Source of the DNA: an uncultured Prevotella sp.
GTDB taxonomy: Bacteria; Bacteroidota; Bacteroidia; Bacteroidales; Bacteroidaceae
Assembly: GCA_905202125.1 (NCBI GenBank)
Contig: CAJKQX010000003.1
Span: 16,138-80,137 of the forward strand
Length of the DNA: 64,000 bases
Direction of reading: 5' to 3'
Below are positions 8,794 through 16,412 of this stretch, in pieces. The notes below the pieces were generated by a model, which worked only from the letters and a program-made list of their open reading frames with translations, was not told the DNA's origin and did no database searches. The translations under genes were made by a program, and so were the position numbers. How positions within the stretch are numbered: the stretch's first letter is position 1; every line of letters starts with the position of its first letter.

Positions 8794-9891
8794 ATGAAAT
8801 CGAAAAATATATCAATAAACATTAATACGTTGGGGGAGGGGGAAAAAATTTCATACAAGGACAGAAAGTCGAACATGGAATTACTACGAATTATTGCCAT
8901 GTTTTTGGTATTAGTGGCTCATGCCGACTATTTTTCAATAGGGGTACCTATGGCTGAAGATATCGCGTCAAAGCCACTGCCTTCGTTTACCAGGATATTG
9001 ATGGAAAGTATTTCAATTGTTTGTGTCAATGTGTTCGTATTATTGTCGGGATGGTTCGGCATCAAACCCAAATTCAAAAGTATCAGCAATTTTTGTTTTC
9101 AATGTTTATTCTTCCTCATCTCCATTTATGTAATATGTCTTGCTTTTGGGAGGGCGCAACTGAATTTAAAGGGTATTGCCGAATGCTTCTGCTTGACAAA
9201 ATGGAATTGGTTCATTAAGGCATACATATTATTGTACATTATTTCTCCCATTTTGAACGCTTTCATAGAAAATGCCGATAAACGAACTTACAAGATGATA
9301 TTAGTGTTTTTCTTTTTATTCCAAAGCTTTTATGGATGGCTGACTCAAGCTGTAGATTTCTATCTGAGCGGATATACACCCTTCTCGTTTATGGGACTCT
9401 ATTTGTTGGCACGTTATCTGCATTTGTACCCATGCAAGTTCAGTAATCTGTCACGCAACTGGTATTTGTTCGGCTATTGGGTTATCACTTTGCTGATGGC
9501 ATCATTTTGTTTCGCAGACAGTATGGGTGAACCTTCAGGGTTCACGGTGGGTATGTTTACCTATTACAACCCCTTAGTGATTCTTTCTTCACTATGCCTA
9601 CTGCTCTATTTTAGCAAACTTTCGATTCAAAACACCTTTATAAATTGGATGGCAGCTTCCAGCTTTGCCGTATTCTTGCTACACAGCAATCCCAACATTG
9701 CGCTCCAGTATTTTCAACCATTGATGCAAAACATATATGCACAATATGACGGAGTGGCTTATTTGGCAGTAATCACTTGCTGCTTGTTACTGATTTTCAC
9801 ATTCGCAGTACTGATAGACCAAATAAGGATAGCTGGATTCAAGTGGACGTATCCGTATATGGAAAAAATATACAAGAACTCATTATCCTAA
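8794..9891 (+). CDS. Acyltransferase-3 family membrane protein
   Basis: 365-residue multi-spanning acyltransferase of the OafA/YrhL type, which transfers acyl groups (often acetyl) to surface polysaccharides. The family opening NMELLRIIAMFLVLVAHADY, with the conserved Arg and His, lies at about residues 27-46, followed by about ten hydrophobic helices. The first 26 residues (Asn/Ile/Lys-rich) may be a non-conserved leader. Base composition is far more AT-rich than neighbouring genes, no polysaccharide genes are adjacent, and direct repeats bracket the gene, all suggesting horizontal acquisition. Substrate unknown. Confidence 0.87.
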   Translation: MKSKNISININTLGEGEKISYKDRKSNMELLRIIAMFLVLVAHADYFSIGVPMAEDIASKPLPSFTRILMESISIVCVNVFVLLSGWFGIKPKFKSISNFCFQCLFFLISIYVICLAFGRAQLNLKGIAECFCLTKWNWFIKAYILLYIISPILNAFIENADKRTYKMILVFFFLFQSFYGWLTQAVDFYLSGYTPFSFMGLYLLARYLHLYPCKFSNLSRNWYLFGYWVITLLMASFCFADSMGEPSGFTVGMFTYYNPLVILSSLCLLLYFSKLSIQNTFINWMAASSFAVFLLHSNPNIALQYFQPLMQNIYAQYDGVAYLAVITCCLLLIFTFAVLIDQIRIAGFKWTYPYMEKIYKNSLS

Positions 9892-10453
9892 AATCCGCAA
9901 CTGATCCCCCGGTCTTGCCAGTTTCTTAAAAACTCCCTTTCAACTGAGTTGAAATCAACATTGCAGAGATTGAGCGTGGTCATTCTTGATTCTACGGCAT
10001 AAAATCGGATCATCCGAAATCTGGAGTGACGAAACGAAAACCATTGATAAACATGATAGATATCTACAAGTCGGTGTAGGGCCGCAAACTTTTGCGGCCG
10101 CAAGGGCGATTGCCACAAATTCATTTTCCTGACAGGGTATTATGTGTTTTTTCTGACGCGTAAAAAACTGTTTTAACGGATGATATGGTATGGGGATTCT
10201 TGCGGCCGCAAAAGTTTGCGGCCCTACATCGACTAATTGATATCCTTTAACCTTCTGTATATCACTCCAAATGTCTGATGATCCATAAAATCCCCTTACC
10301 CCACGAGGCACGTAGAGGCATTGTGCGTGTTTATACCTAAGAAACAGGCGTGTTATGTAAATCCGAACGTGTGTTCGTAAGCCATGTTGGTGGTGTATAT
10401 GTTGAGCACATGCCGCCTTGCCGTCTTAATCGATTTGGCTGCCACCGACACAT
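9892..10453 (-). other. Gene remnant interrupted by MITE
   Basis: Apart from the MITE, this stretch holds no intact gene. On the minus strand, deleting the MITE plus one 8-bp duplication gives a continuous frame of roughly 75 codons ending near 9892 (C terminus REFLRNWQDRGISCGF), closed upstream by a stop near 10425. I cannot assign it to a family. It could be the tail of a lost gene or chance. Confidence 0.3.
10007..10284 (-). mobile_element. 278-bp MITE, copy 1
   Basis: Non-autonomous element with imperfect terminal inverted repeats of about 23 bp starting GGATCATC, flanked by a perfect 8-bp target duplication ATAAAATC (9999-10006 and 10285-10292). Just inside each end is a second inverted block, GTAGGGCCGCAAAC... 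/ ...GTTTGCGGCCCTAC, itself hairpin-forming. The same element, essentially identical, lies inverted at 25658-25935. It encodes no transposase; short frames across it are accidental. Joining the flanks after removing one target copy restores an open minus-strand frame, so it may have inserted into an already decaying gene. Confidence 0.88.
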
Positions 10454-10574
10454 TATACCCTTTTGTTCGCAACACTAAGATAAGTGAATTTCCTGACATG
10501 GCAAAATTCTGGGCAACATATTGTTGCTCAGGAACTTTAAACAACACTAAAACAATTAAGTTGCGGAATCAAGG
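10454..10574. repeat. 121-bp direct repeat, copy 2
   Basis: Second copy of the repeat at 8655-8775, same orientation, with the same internal hairpin. Together they bound a 1.68-kb segment. No recombinase is encoded between or beside them. Confidence 0.85.
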
Positions 10575-10761
10575 ATGTCAACAAAATAATGTCGTTCAAT
10601 CAGATGTAGGGCTGGGCGCTTGTCGGGCCTTCAGCCCTCATTATGACAAAACTATCATTTGATATTGCGGATAAACCATTTTATGATTTTATCGATAATG
10701 CTGAGGTTTTGCAACACCCTCTGCAATCCACGTCGGATGTTAATACATGTTAATCCGAGTT

Positions 10762-10789
10762 TAAAAACATCCCGGTCGTGCGTCTTATA
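10762..10789 (+). promoter_or_regulatory. Possible ECF-type promoter
   Basis: TAAAAACAT followed by CGTCTTATA lies about 20 bases before the sigma gene start and does not match the TTTG/TAnnTTTG consensus. A CGTC-containing -10 is typical of ECF-dependent promoters, so autoregulation is plausible. This is pattern inference from one site. Confidence 0.35.
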
Positions 10790-10809
10790 TTCAGACAAAC
10801 CGATAAAGA

Positions 10810-11304
10810 GTGGAAGAAACAAAATTCGTACATATCGCCAAAGACATTCGCGCACACATACTGTCCGTGGGACAACGATACGGGTTGGACGAAACGGAGG
10901 CCGAGGACGTGGCTCAGGACACGATGCTCAAGTTGTGGACCATGCGCGAGGAACTGGACAAATATCGGTCGGTCGAAGCGTTGGCCGTAAAAATGGCTCG
11001 GCACATGTGTATCAGCATCATAAGACGGAGTCACACCGTGCCGATAGACAATGTGCACATGAGAGAAGACAGCAGTCCCCTACCCGACGAGCAGTTGGAG
11101 TCGAACGACAGTGAGGCTTGGCTCGACGAGATAATAGCGGGCCTGCCGGCCGCCGAATACCGCATATTGCATCTGCGACAGGTGGAGCACATGAGCAACG
11201 GGAAGATAGCCGACATATTAGGAATAGAAACGACATCGGTGGCTACCATCCTCTCGAGGGCCCGCCACCGGCTGCTCGACGCGATAAGACAACGCAACAA
11301 ATAG
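10810..11304 (+). CDS. ECF-type RNA polymerase sigma factor
   Basis: 164-residue extracytoplasmic-function sigma factor. Region 2 (DETEAEDVAQDTMLKLWTMR, about 26-45) and region 4 (LPAAEYRILHLRQVEHMSNGKIADILGI ... VATILSRARHRLL, about 110-158) are both clear. The start is a GTG; no ATG is available upstream in frame. The next gene has the layout of a membrane-anchored anti-sigma factor 20 bases on, so the two form a signal-transduction operon directing transcription of a small regulon, likely including the third gene. Confidence 0.92.
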   Translation: MEETKFVHIAKDIRAHILSVGQRYGLDETEAEDVAQDTMLKLWTMREELDKYRSVEALAVKMARHMCISIIRRSHTVPIDNVHMREDSSPLPDEQLESNDSEAWLDEIIAGLPAAEYRILHLRQVEHMSNGKIADILGIETTSVATILSRARHRLLDAIRQRNK

Positions 11305-11324
11305 AAAAATCGCACTGTAAGGAT

Positions 11325-12011
11325 ATGAAAACAATCAGAAAAGAGGACATAGACCAACTGCTCAGGTGCTTCATGGACGGACAGACCACCGTGGAGGAAG
11401 AAGAGGAGCTGACCCGCTATTTCGCCACGCACGACGTGCCACCTGAGTGGAGCGACTACCGGGAGATGTTCAGATTCTTCGCCGAGGGCATGCCTGCCGA
11501 CTCCAGACCTGATACAACAGTGAAGGAGAAACACGCTTTGGGGCCGAGGATGGCGCGCCTTGCATGGTGGGCGGCAGCGGCAGCGGCGATAGTGGTAGTG
11601 GCGGTGTTGTGGACCGGACGCGAAACCCAGGCTACACCCGACACTCTCACGGCGGCCGTGAAAGACAGCGTGAGGATAGAAACCAAGACTGCTGCCGACT
11701 CACTGACGCAGCCCGCCAATGACAGACGCGATCGACAGTCGTACAGGGAATATCGCCAGATGATGAGAGCGCCTAAGGTGTATTTGGCCAAAAAGGATAC
11801 AGACAACAGTTTCACAGACGATGAAGACATCATACGACCTGTCGCACCCGAGATAGACAAAGAGGTGGAACGACATCTGCACGAAATAGAGATGGCTCAG
11901 GAGGCCATGTTCGACGAAAACGAAATGACGCAGTTGGCCAATGACATAATACTCTCGCTAATGGAGGACGAACTGGAAGATGACACCGAAGAAACGACAG
12001 AGGTGTATTAG
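11325..12011 (+). CDS. Putative membrane anti-sigma factor
   Basis: 228 residues with a cytoplasmic N-terminal segment (KEDIDQLLRCFMDGQTTVEE, resembling the short helical N domain of anti-sigma proteins), a single membrane span at about 80-97 (MARLAWWAAAAAAIVVVAVLW), and a charged periplasmic tail rich in Asp/Glu. Position directly after the sigma gene and this topology argue for an anti-sigma factor, but the family match is weak. The open frame extends upstream inside the sigma gene; the ATG used here directly follows the sigma stop and gives the conserved-looking start. Confidence 0.68.
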   Translation: MKTIRKEDIDQLLRCFMDGQTTVEEEEELTRYFATHDVPPEWSDYREMFRFFAEGMPADSRPDTTVKEKHALGPRMARLAWWAAAAAAIVVVAVLWTGRETQATPDTLTAAVKDSVRIETKTAADSLTQPANDRRDRQSYREYRQMMRAPKVYLAKKDTDNSFTDDEDIIRPVAPEIDKEVERHLHEIEMAQEAMFDENEMTQLANDIILSLMEDELEDDTEETTEVY

Positions 12012-12057
12012 GACATAATGACAATAAAAACATAGACAACCAAAAACAATATGAGAT

Positions 12058-13035
12058 ATGAAAATGATTGACAGATTGATGGTGGTGCTGATGATTGTGG
12101 CGATGCCTGTCAGCGCAATGGCACAAAACAACATGGAAAAAGCCATTTCGAAGTTCGTGAACGGGAAAGCCGCGAAAAGCATCATTACGGGTGAGTTTGA
12201 GTCCATAGCGAACAACCCGGAAGACACTCTCTTCACTAAATACAACAAATACACGTTCACGGTGAAGAAAAACAGCAAGGAGTTCAAGAAACTGCACAAA
12301 GCGTTCTTAGACAACCGCGGCAAGGCCTACAATGTGTACACGAAAAAAGCGGGTATGACGGCCAACGAAACCCGCAGAGTGGGCTACGGGTCGAACGGAG
12401 AAAAGATCCTGGAGTTCGGCACATTCAAGGAGCGCAACTATATAGTGCTACTGATACGCGCCCCGAAAAACGCGAAACGACGCACGGCATACGCCTTGGT
12501 ATGGTATGACAACCCGTCAGGCAAGAACATGATAGAGGGCTCGCTGCACATCGTCTCGGGACAGGACCCGCAAAAGACAGGAAAATCCGTAATGGCCACA
12601 ACAACCATCAGCAACCTGTCTTCAACAATAAAGATATTGAATGACGGAACGGTGATAAAGACCAACAAGGACGGAACGGAAATAATATATGACAAGACCA
12701 ACAACTCCATCACAAGAAAAACGACGAAAATAGACGGTGACGACAAGAACGAACCGACCTCGGCATCCGAATTCATGCAAAAATTCGGTACTTACCGCTC
12801 ACTTTATATCAACATAGCCGAAGAACATAAGGAAGAATATCGCACAAGTATCATCAACAAAATGCTGGACCTGTGCAAGAATTATTCATCTCTGCTCACA
12901 AAAGACGAAGCGGAAGTGTGCATCTTGGGTGTGAAAAAAATGCAAAAGCTAACTTCTGACGAATATCAGAACGGGCTGCTTTCTTTGGCCGTGAAAGCAC
13001 TCAACAAATCGATAGAGAAAAACTATCACAAATAG
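12058..13035 (+). CDS. Secreted protein in ECF sigma operon
   Basis: 325-residue exported protein of unrecognised family. A signal peptide (cleavage after SAMA) precedes about 140 residues (EKAISKFVNGKAAKSII ... TAYALVWYDN) of the kind seen in small secreted Bacteroidales proteins encoded behind ECF sigma genes. The C-terminal part is Lys/Thr/Asn-rich, with a helical tail. It is probably cotranscribed with the sigma and anti-sigma genes and may be a regulon output or a co-sensor. A strong terminator follows. Confidence 0.7.
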   Translation: MKMIDRLMVVLMIVAMPVSAMAQNNMEKAISKFVNGKAAKSIITGEFESIANNPEDTLFTKYNKYTFTVKKNSKEFKKLHKAFLDNRGKAYNVYTKKAGMTANETRRVGYGSNGEKILEFGTFKERNYIVLLIRAPKNAKRRTAYALVWYDNPSGKNMIEGSLHIVSGQDPQKTGKSVMATTTISNLSSTIKILNDGTVIKTNKDGTEIIYDKTNNSITRKTTKIDGDDKNEPTSASEFMQKFGTYRSLYINIAEEHKEEYRTSIINKMLDLCKNYSSLLTKDEAEVCILGVKKMQKLTSDEYQNGLLSLAVKALNKSIEKNYHK

Positions 13036-13076
13036 CACTGGAAAATTAGACGACAAAATTTCTCTCAGTTTTTCAT

Positions 13077-13124
13077 CGGAGACCTCAACATGACGGAATG
13101 TCACGGAGCGGGTCTCCGTTTTTT
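13077..13124 (+). terminator. Terminator of ECF operon
   Basis: CGGAGACC pairs with GGTCTCCG, with a smaller TGAC/GTCA stem inside, followed by six T residues: a classical rho-independent terminator for the plus-strand operon. Confidence 0.85.
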
Positions 13125-13141
13125 ATGCTTTCAGAGATACG

Positions 13142-13176
13142 AAAAAGCCGCAGCAAAATCACTTTTGACTGCGGCT
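13142..13176 (-). terminator. Terminator of candidate ncRNA
   Basis: Eight-bp stem AGCCGCAG/CTGCGGCT followed on the minus strand by a run of T residues. It faces the ECF-operon terminator, so two convergent units are each closed by their own hairpin. Confidence 0.75.
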
Positions 13177-13690
13177 ACATTCACTTGAGTTTTTTCAACT
13201 CATAATTTCCTATAATTTAAATATTATGTTTTTCAATAAATAGCGGGGGTTGTTTTCACTGTTATCCTCCTCCCCGCATACCTATTGCAGCAGATGCTGC
13301 AAATAGGGTTCATCATAACCAATCTACCTTAACAAAACTAATACCATTGTGTCCTGAACATTCTTTCACCTAATTCAAATCAATCTAATACCTTTTGTGT
13401 TATCCTTCAAAATCCTTACCTCGAGTACCGTACCTTTTGTGTTATCCTTGAATCTCTTTTACCTTTATTCGTTGTTACCCTGATCTATCTTACCTTTGAA
13501 TGAGGCTGTCGCCTACTTTGCTATTACTTTTTGTATTCTTCTATGCTATCCTTTGAAATCATGCTCACGCATTGATTATCAATCTTCTTCCTCGAGTCTA
13601 ATACCTTAATCGTTGTATATCTTGAACAATTGTTTTCTCTCAAATCAATCGTATTATCTGTCTTCGACCTCGCGGTTGTTTTCTTTTGAC
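13142..13690 (-). ncRNA. Candidate structured noncoding RNA, about 550 nt
   Basis: A gene-free, strongly purine-rich (minus strand) transcript unit. It has its own promoter (TAATTTTG at 13695-13702) and ends in a terminator on the same strand (AGCCGCAG / CTGCGGCT then T-run, 13142-13176). The body carries repeated AAGGNTAAC and AAGGTATTAG motifs, including two near-identical stretches containing AAGGATAACACAAAAGGTA. The 3' part folds into consecutive hairpins: CCTATTTGCAGCA/TGCTGCAATAGG, GCGGGG/CCCCGC and GAGTT/AACTC. No frame of useful length exists. It lacks the landmarks of tmRNA, RNase P RNA and SRP RNA. It could be a 6S-like or Bacteroidales-specific RNA; I cannot name it. Confidence 0.6.
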
Positions 13691-13694
13691 ACTG

Positions 13695-13702
13695 CAAAAT
13701 TA
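13695..13702 (-). promoter_or_regulatory. -7 box of candidate ncRNA promoter
   Basis: TAATTTTG on the minus strand fits TAnnTTTG. The upstream AT-rich tract offers only an imperfect -33 element. Two perfect palindromes lie about 70-100 bases further upstream. Confidence 0.5.
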
Positions 13703-13763
13703 CAAAGTGATAGATATTTATGAAATATTTTTATCGTATATAATACAAAAAATATCGCTATTC

Positions 13764-13798
13764 TTGATTTAAATCAATGACTGTGTGCGCACACAGTC
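13764..13798. promoter_or_regulatory. Two adjacent perfect palindromes
   Basis: TTGATTTAAATCAA (14 bp, 13764-13777) and GACTGTGTGCGCACACAGTC (20 bp, 13779-13798) are both perfect and separated by a single base. They sit between the FKBP terminator and the ncRNA promoter. Perfect symmetry suggests dimeric regulator sites, or a hairpin for the second one. Confidence 0.5.
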
Positions 13799-13815
13799 GA
13801 TTTTTCAGCAAGAAC

Positions 13816-13842
13816 AAAGGCGAACCTCAATGGTTCGCCTTT
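13816..13842 (-). terminator. Terminator of FKBP/glyS operon
   Basis: AAAGGCGAACC pairs with GGTTCGCCTTT around TCAAT: an 11-bp stem just beyond the FKBP stop, with an A/T-rich flank on both sides. Confidence 0.75.
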
Positions 13843-13887
13843 ATGTCATAATGTACACTTAAACGTGTTTTGAGTTCGCAAAATGAT

Positions 13888-14538
13888 TTATTCGAACACC
13901 CACTGCGAGCGTTTCTTCGACTTGAATGGCGGGAATGAGGACCCGGCACGGCAATAGGCCACAAGCGTCACGTCGAACACCAGGGTGGAACAGGCCGGTA
14001 TCGAGCCCGAAGACATAGTACCGTAGGCCAACTGGTAAGGGATGTAGATTCTCCAGCGGTCGCCGATGTGCATGTACTGAAGGGCGGTGGTGAAACCATC
14101 CACAAGTCCTGAGACAAGGAATTTGGCGGGTGTGGATATGTCGGGATTGTAGTCGCCGTAGTACGATTGGTCGAATATGTAGCCATCGGGATAGCTCGGT
14201 GAGGGCAACAGACGACCCGTGTAGTGCACCATGACGGAGTCGGAGTACAACGGACAACCGCTGCCGCTGCCACTCTGGAGGACATTGACCACCACGTGGT
14301 CGTAGGAGTGGGTCGCGGCCGACTCTTCCTTAGACCATGTGCGGAACACCTGCCACGAGTGGTCGCCCAGAAGTTGTGAGGACATGGCCGAGGTGTAGAT
14401 GTTGTCAAAATACTCGTCGTTCACCTTCTGCCAGTTGGCAAACTCATTGTCGTCGTCAACGTTCTCGCTGCACGAGGTGAATCCTGTCATCAAGAGCAGA
14501 AGTGCCGGGAGATATAATAATATATTGTGTATTTTCAT
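13888..14538 (-). CDS. FKBP-type peptidyl-prolyl isomerase lipoprotein
   Basis: 216-residue lipoprotein (signal peptide with lipobox-like GFTSC near residue 23) carrying one FKBP domain in the C-terminal half: VMVHYTGRLL, GYIFDQSY, VSGLVDGFTTALQYMHIGDRWRIYIPYQLAYG and TLVFDVTLV. FKBPs catalyse cis-trans isomerisation of X-Pro bonds; here likely in the periplasm or outer membrane. The active-site Tyr, Asp and aromatic positions appear kept. It starts one base after the glyS stop, so it is cotranscribed with glyS. Confidence 0.9.
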   Translation of the reverse strand: MKIHNILLYLPALLLLMTGFTSCSENVDDDNEFANWQKVNDEYFDNIYTSAMSSQLLGDHSWQVFRTWSKEESAATHSYDHVVVNVLQSGSGSGCPLYSDSVMVHYTGRLLPSPSYPDGYIFDQSYYGDYNPDISTPAKFLVSGLVDGFTTALQYMHIGDRWRIYIPYQLAYGTMSSGSIPACSTLVFDVTLVAYCRAGSSFPPFKSKKRSQWVFE

Positions 14539-14539
14539 A

Positions 14540-16081
14540 TTATTGGAGTTTTTTCAGCAAGCTGGAGATGCTTACCTTGTCTTCGATTATCTCACGGAGC
14601 TGAGATATGCTGACACGTTCCTGCTCCATAGTGTCGCGGAATCGCAGTGTGACGGTGTCGTCCTTGAGCGAGTCGTAGTCCACTGTCACACAGTAGGGTG
14701 TACCGATGGCGTCCTGGCGACGATAGCGCTTGCCGACGGTGTCTTTCTCGTCGTACTGGCAATTGAAATGGAAACGCAGGTCGTCTATGATGGCACGAGC
14801 CTTCTCGGGCAGTCCGTCCTTCTTGACGAGCGGCATGACGCATAACTTGACAGGAGCGAGCGCTGCCGGCAGACGAAGCACTGTGCGGGTGTCGCCGTTA
14901 TCGAGTTGCTCCTCGCAGAATGAGTGACACATGACGCTGAGGAACATACGGTCCACACCGATAGAGGTCTCGATGACATACGGGGTGTAGCTTTCGTTGC
15001 TCTGAGGGTCGAAGTATTTGATGGAACGGCCGGAGAATTTCTCATGCTGAGAGAGGTCGAAATTGGTACGGCTGTGCACACCTTCCACCTCCTTGAAGCC
15101 GAAGGGCATGTGGAACTCGATGTCGGTGGCGGCGTTGGCGTAGTGGGCCAGCTTCTCATGATCGTGGAAACGATAGTTCTCAGCGCCGAATCCGAGGGCC
15201 TGGTGCCATTTCATACGTGTGGATTTCCAAGTGTTGAACCACTCGAGCTCGGTGCCGGGCTTGACGAAGAACTGCATCTCCATCTGCTCGAACTCGCGCA
15301 TACGGAAGATGAACTGACGTGCCACAATCTCGTTGCGGAAGGCCTTGCCTATCTGTGCTATACCGAAAGGAATCTTCATGCGGCCTGTCTTCTGCACATT
15401 GAGGTAGTTGACGAAGATGCCCTGAGCGGTCTCCGGGCGCAGATATATCTTATTGGTGGCCTCGGCGGTGGAGCCCATCTCGGTGGAGAACATGAGGTTG
15501 AACTGGCGCACATCGGTCCAGTTCTTGGTACCACTGATAGGATCGACGATGCCCTCGTCAAGTATGATCTGTTTCAGAGCATCGAGGTCGGGACCCTGCA
15601 TGGCCACGGTGTATCTCTCGTGAAGGGCGTCGCGCTTGGCCTGATTCTCCAATACGCGGGGATTGGTCTCACGGAATTTGGCCTCATCAAAGCTGTCGCC
15701 GAAACGTTTGCGGGCCTTTGCCACCTCCTTGTCTATCTTCTCGTCGTACTTGGCTATCTGATCCTCGATGAGCACATCGGCACGATAGCGCTTCTTGGAG
15801 TCGCGGTTGTCAATCAACGGATCGTTGAAAGCATCGACATGTCCGCTGGCTTTCCATATCGTGGGGTGCATGAATATGGCCGAGTCGATGCCTACAATGT
15901 TTTCGTGCATGAGCACCATGCTCTTCCACCAATATTCCTTTATATTGTTCTTAAGTTCCACACCATTCTGGCCATAATCGTAAACTGCGGCCAGGCCATC
16001 ATAGATATCACTGCTGGGAAAAACGAATCCGTATTCCTTGCAATGTGATACTATCTTCTTGAAAACATCTTCTTGAGCCAT
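14540..16081 (-). CDS. glyS: Glycyl-tRNA synthetase (alpha2 type)
   Basis: 513-residue class II aminoacyl-tRNA synthetase that charges tRNA-Gly. The N-terminal GlyRS signature (YGFVFPSSDIYDGLAAVYDYG) and motif 2 (AFRNEIVARQFIFRMREFEQ) are clear, motif 3 includes GVDRMFLSV, and the C-terminal anticodon-binding domain starts near 400 (APVKLCVMPLVKKDG). Length suits the eukaryote/archaea-like homodimeric form usual in Bacteroidetes. A TAACTTTG -7 box lies at 16120-16127 on the minus strand. Confidence 0.96.
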   Translation of the reverse strand: MAQEDVFKKIVSHCKEYGFVFPSSDIYDGLAAVYDYGQNGVELKNNIKEYWWKSMVLMHENIVGIDSAIFMHPTIWKASGHVDAFNDPLIDNRDSKKRYRADVLIEDQIAKYDEKIDKEVAKARKRFGDSFDEAKFRETNPRVLENQAKRDALHERYTVAMQGPDLDALKQIILDEGIVDPISGTKNWTDVRQFNLMFSTEMGSTAEATNKIYLRPETAQGIFVNYLNVQKTGRMKIPFGIAQIGKAFRNEIVARQFIFRMREFEQMEMQFFVKPGTELEWFNTWKSTRMKWHQALGFGAENYRFHDHEKLAHYANAATDIEFHMPFGFKEVEGVHSRTNFDLSQHEKFSGRSIKYFDPQSNESYTPYVIETSIGVDRMFLSVMCHSFCEEQLDNGDTRTVLRLPAALAPVKLCVMPLVKKDGLPEKARAIIDDLRFHFNCQYDEKDTVGKRYRRQDAIGTPYCVTVDYDSLKDDTVTLRFRDTMEQERVSISQLREIIEDKVSISSLLKKLQ

Positions 16082-16412
16082 TTCTATTTGTTTTTATAGT
16101 TTTAGTCTGTTTTGAAATGCAAAGTTATATCTTTTTCGCCGATTTCTTTGTTTTTAACAGTTAAATGTTAACTCATAAGATATTAAAATATAAAAAGATA
16201 TGTTTCATGAGGCCGTCCGGAGTCAATGATTCGGCAAAACGGGGCACACGGGCATGCAAATCATCAGACTCGGCGATGGAAAAGGTCCAAAATAGCCCTT
16301 AAAATCAAAATAATGAGGGCGGCGGGAAGATTTTTTCTCACTTTTTTATTAATTTTGTTCCTGACTAATATCATCCCAAAAGTAAATCAAAGTCACATAA
16401 CTGCGCAGAACA

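Noticed and set aside
8655..10574. Integrative element or prophage
   Set aside because: No integrase, transposase or phage gene; only direct repeats, a MITE and one cargo-like gene.
14924..16048. 374-codon plus-strand frame
   Set aside because: Antisense to glyS, whose motifs are complete.
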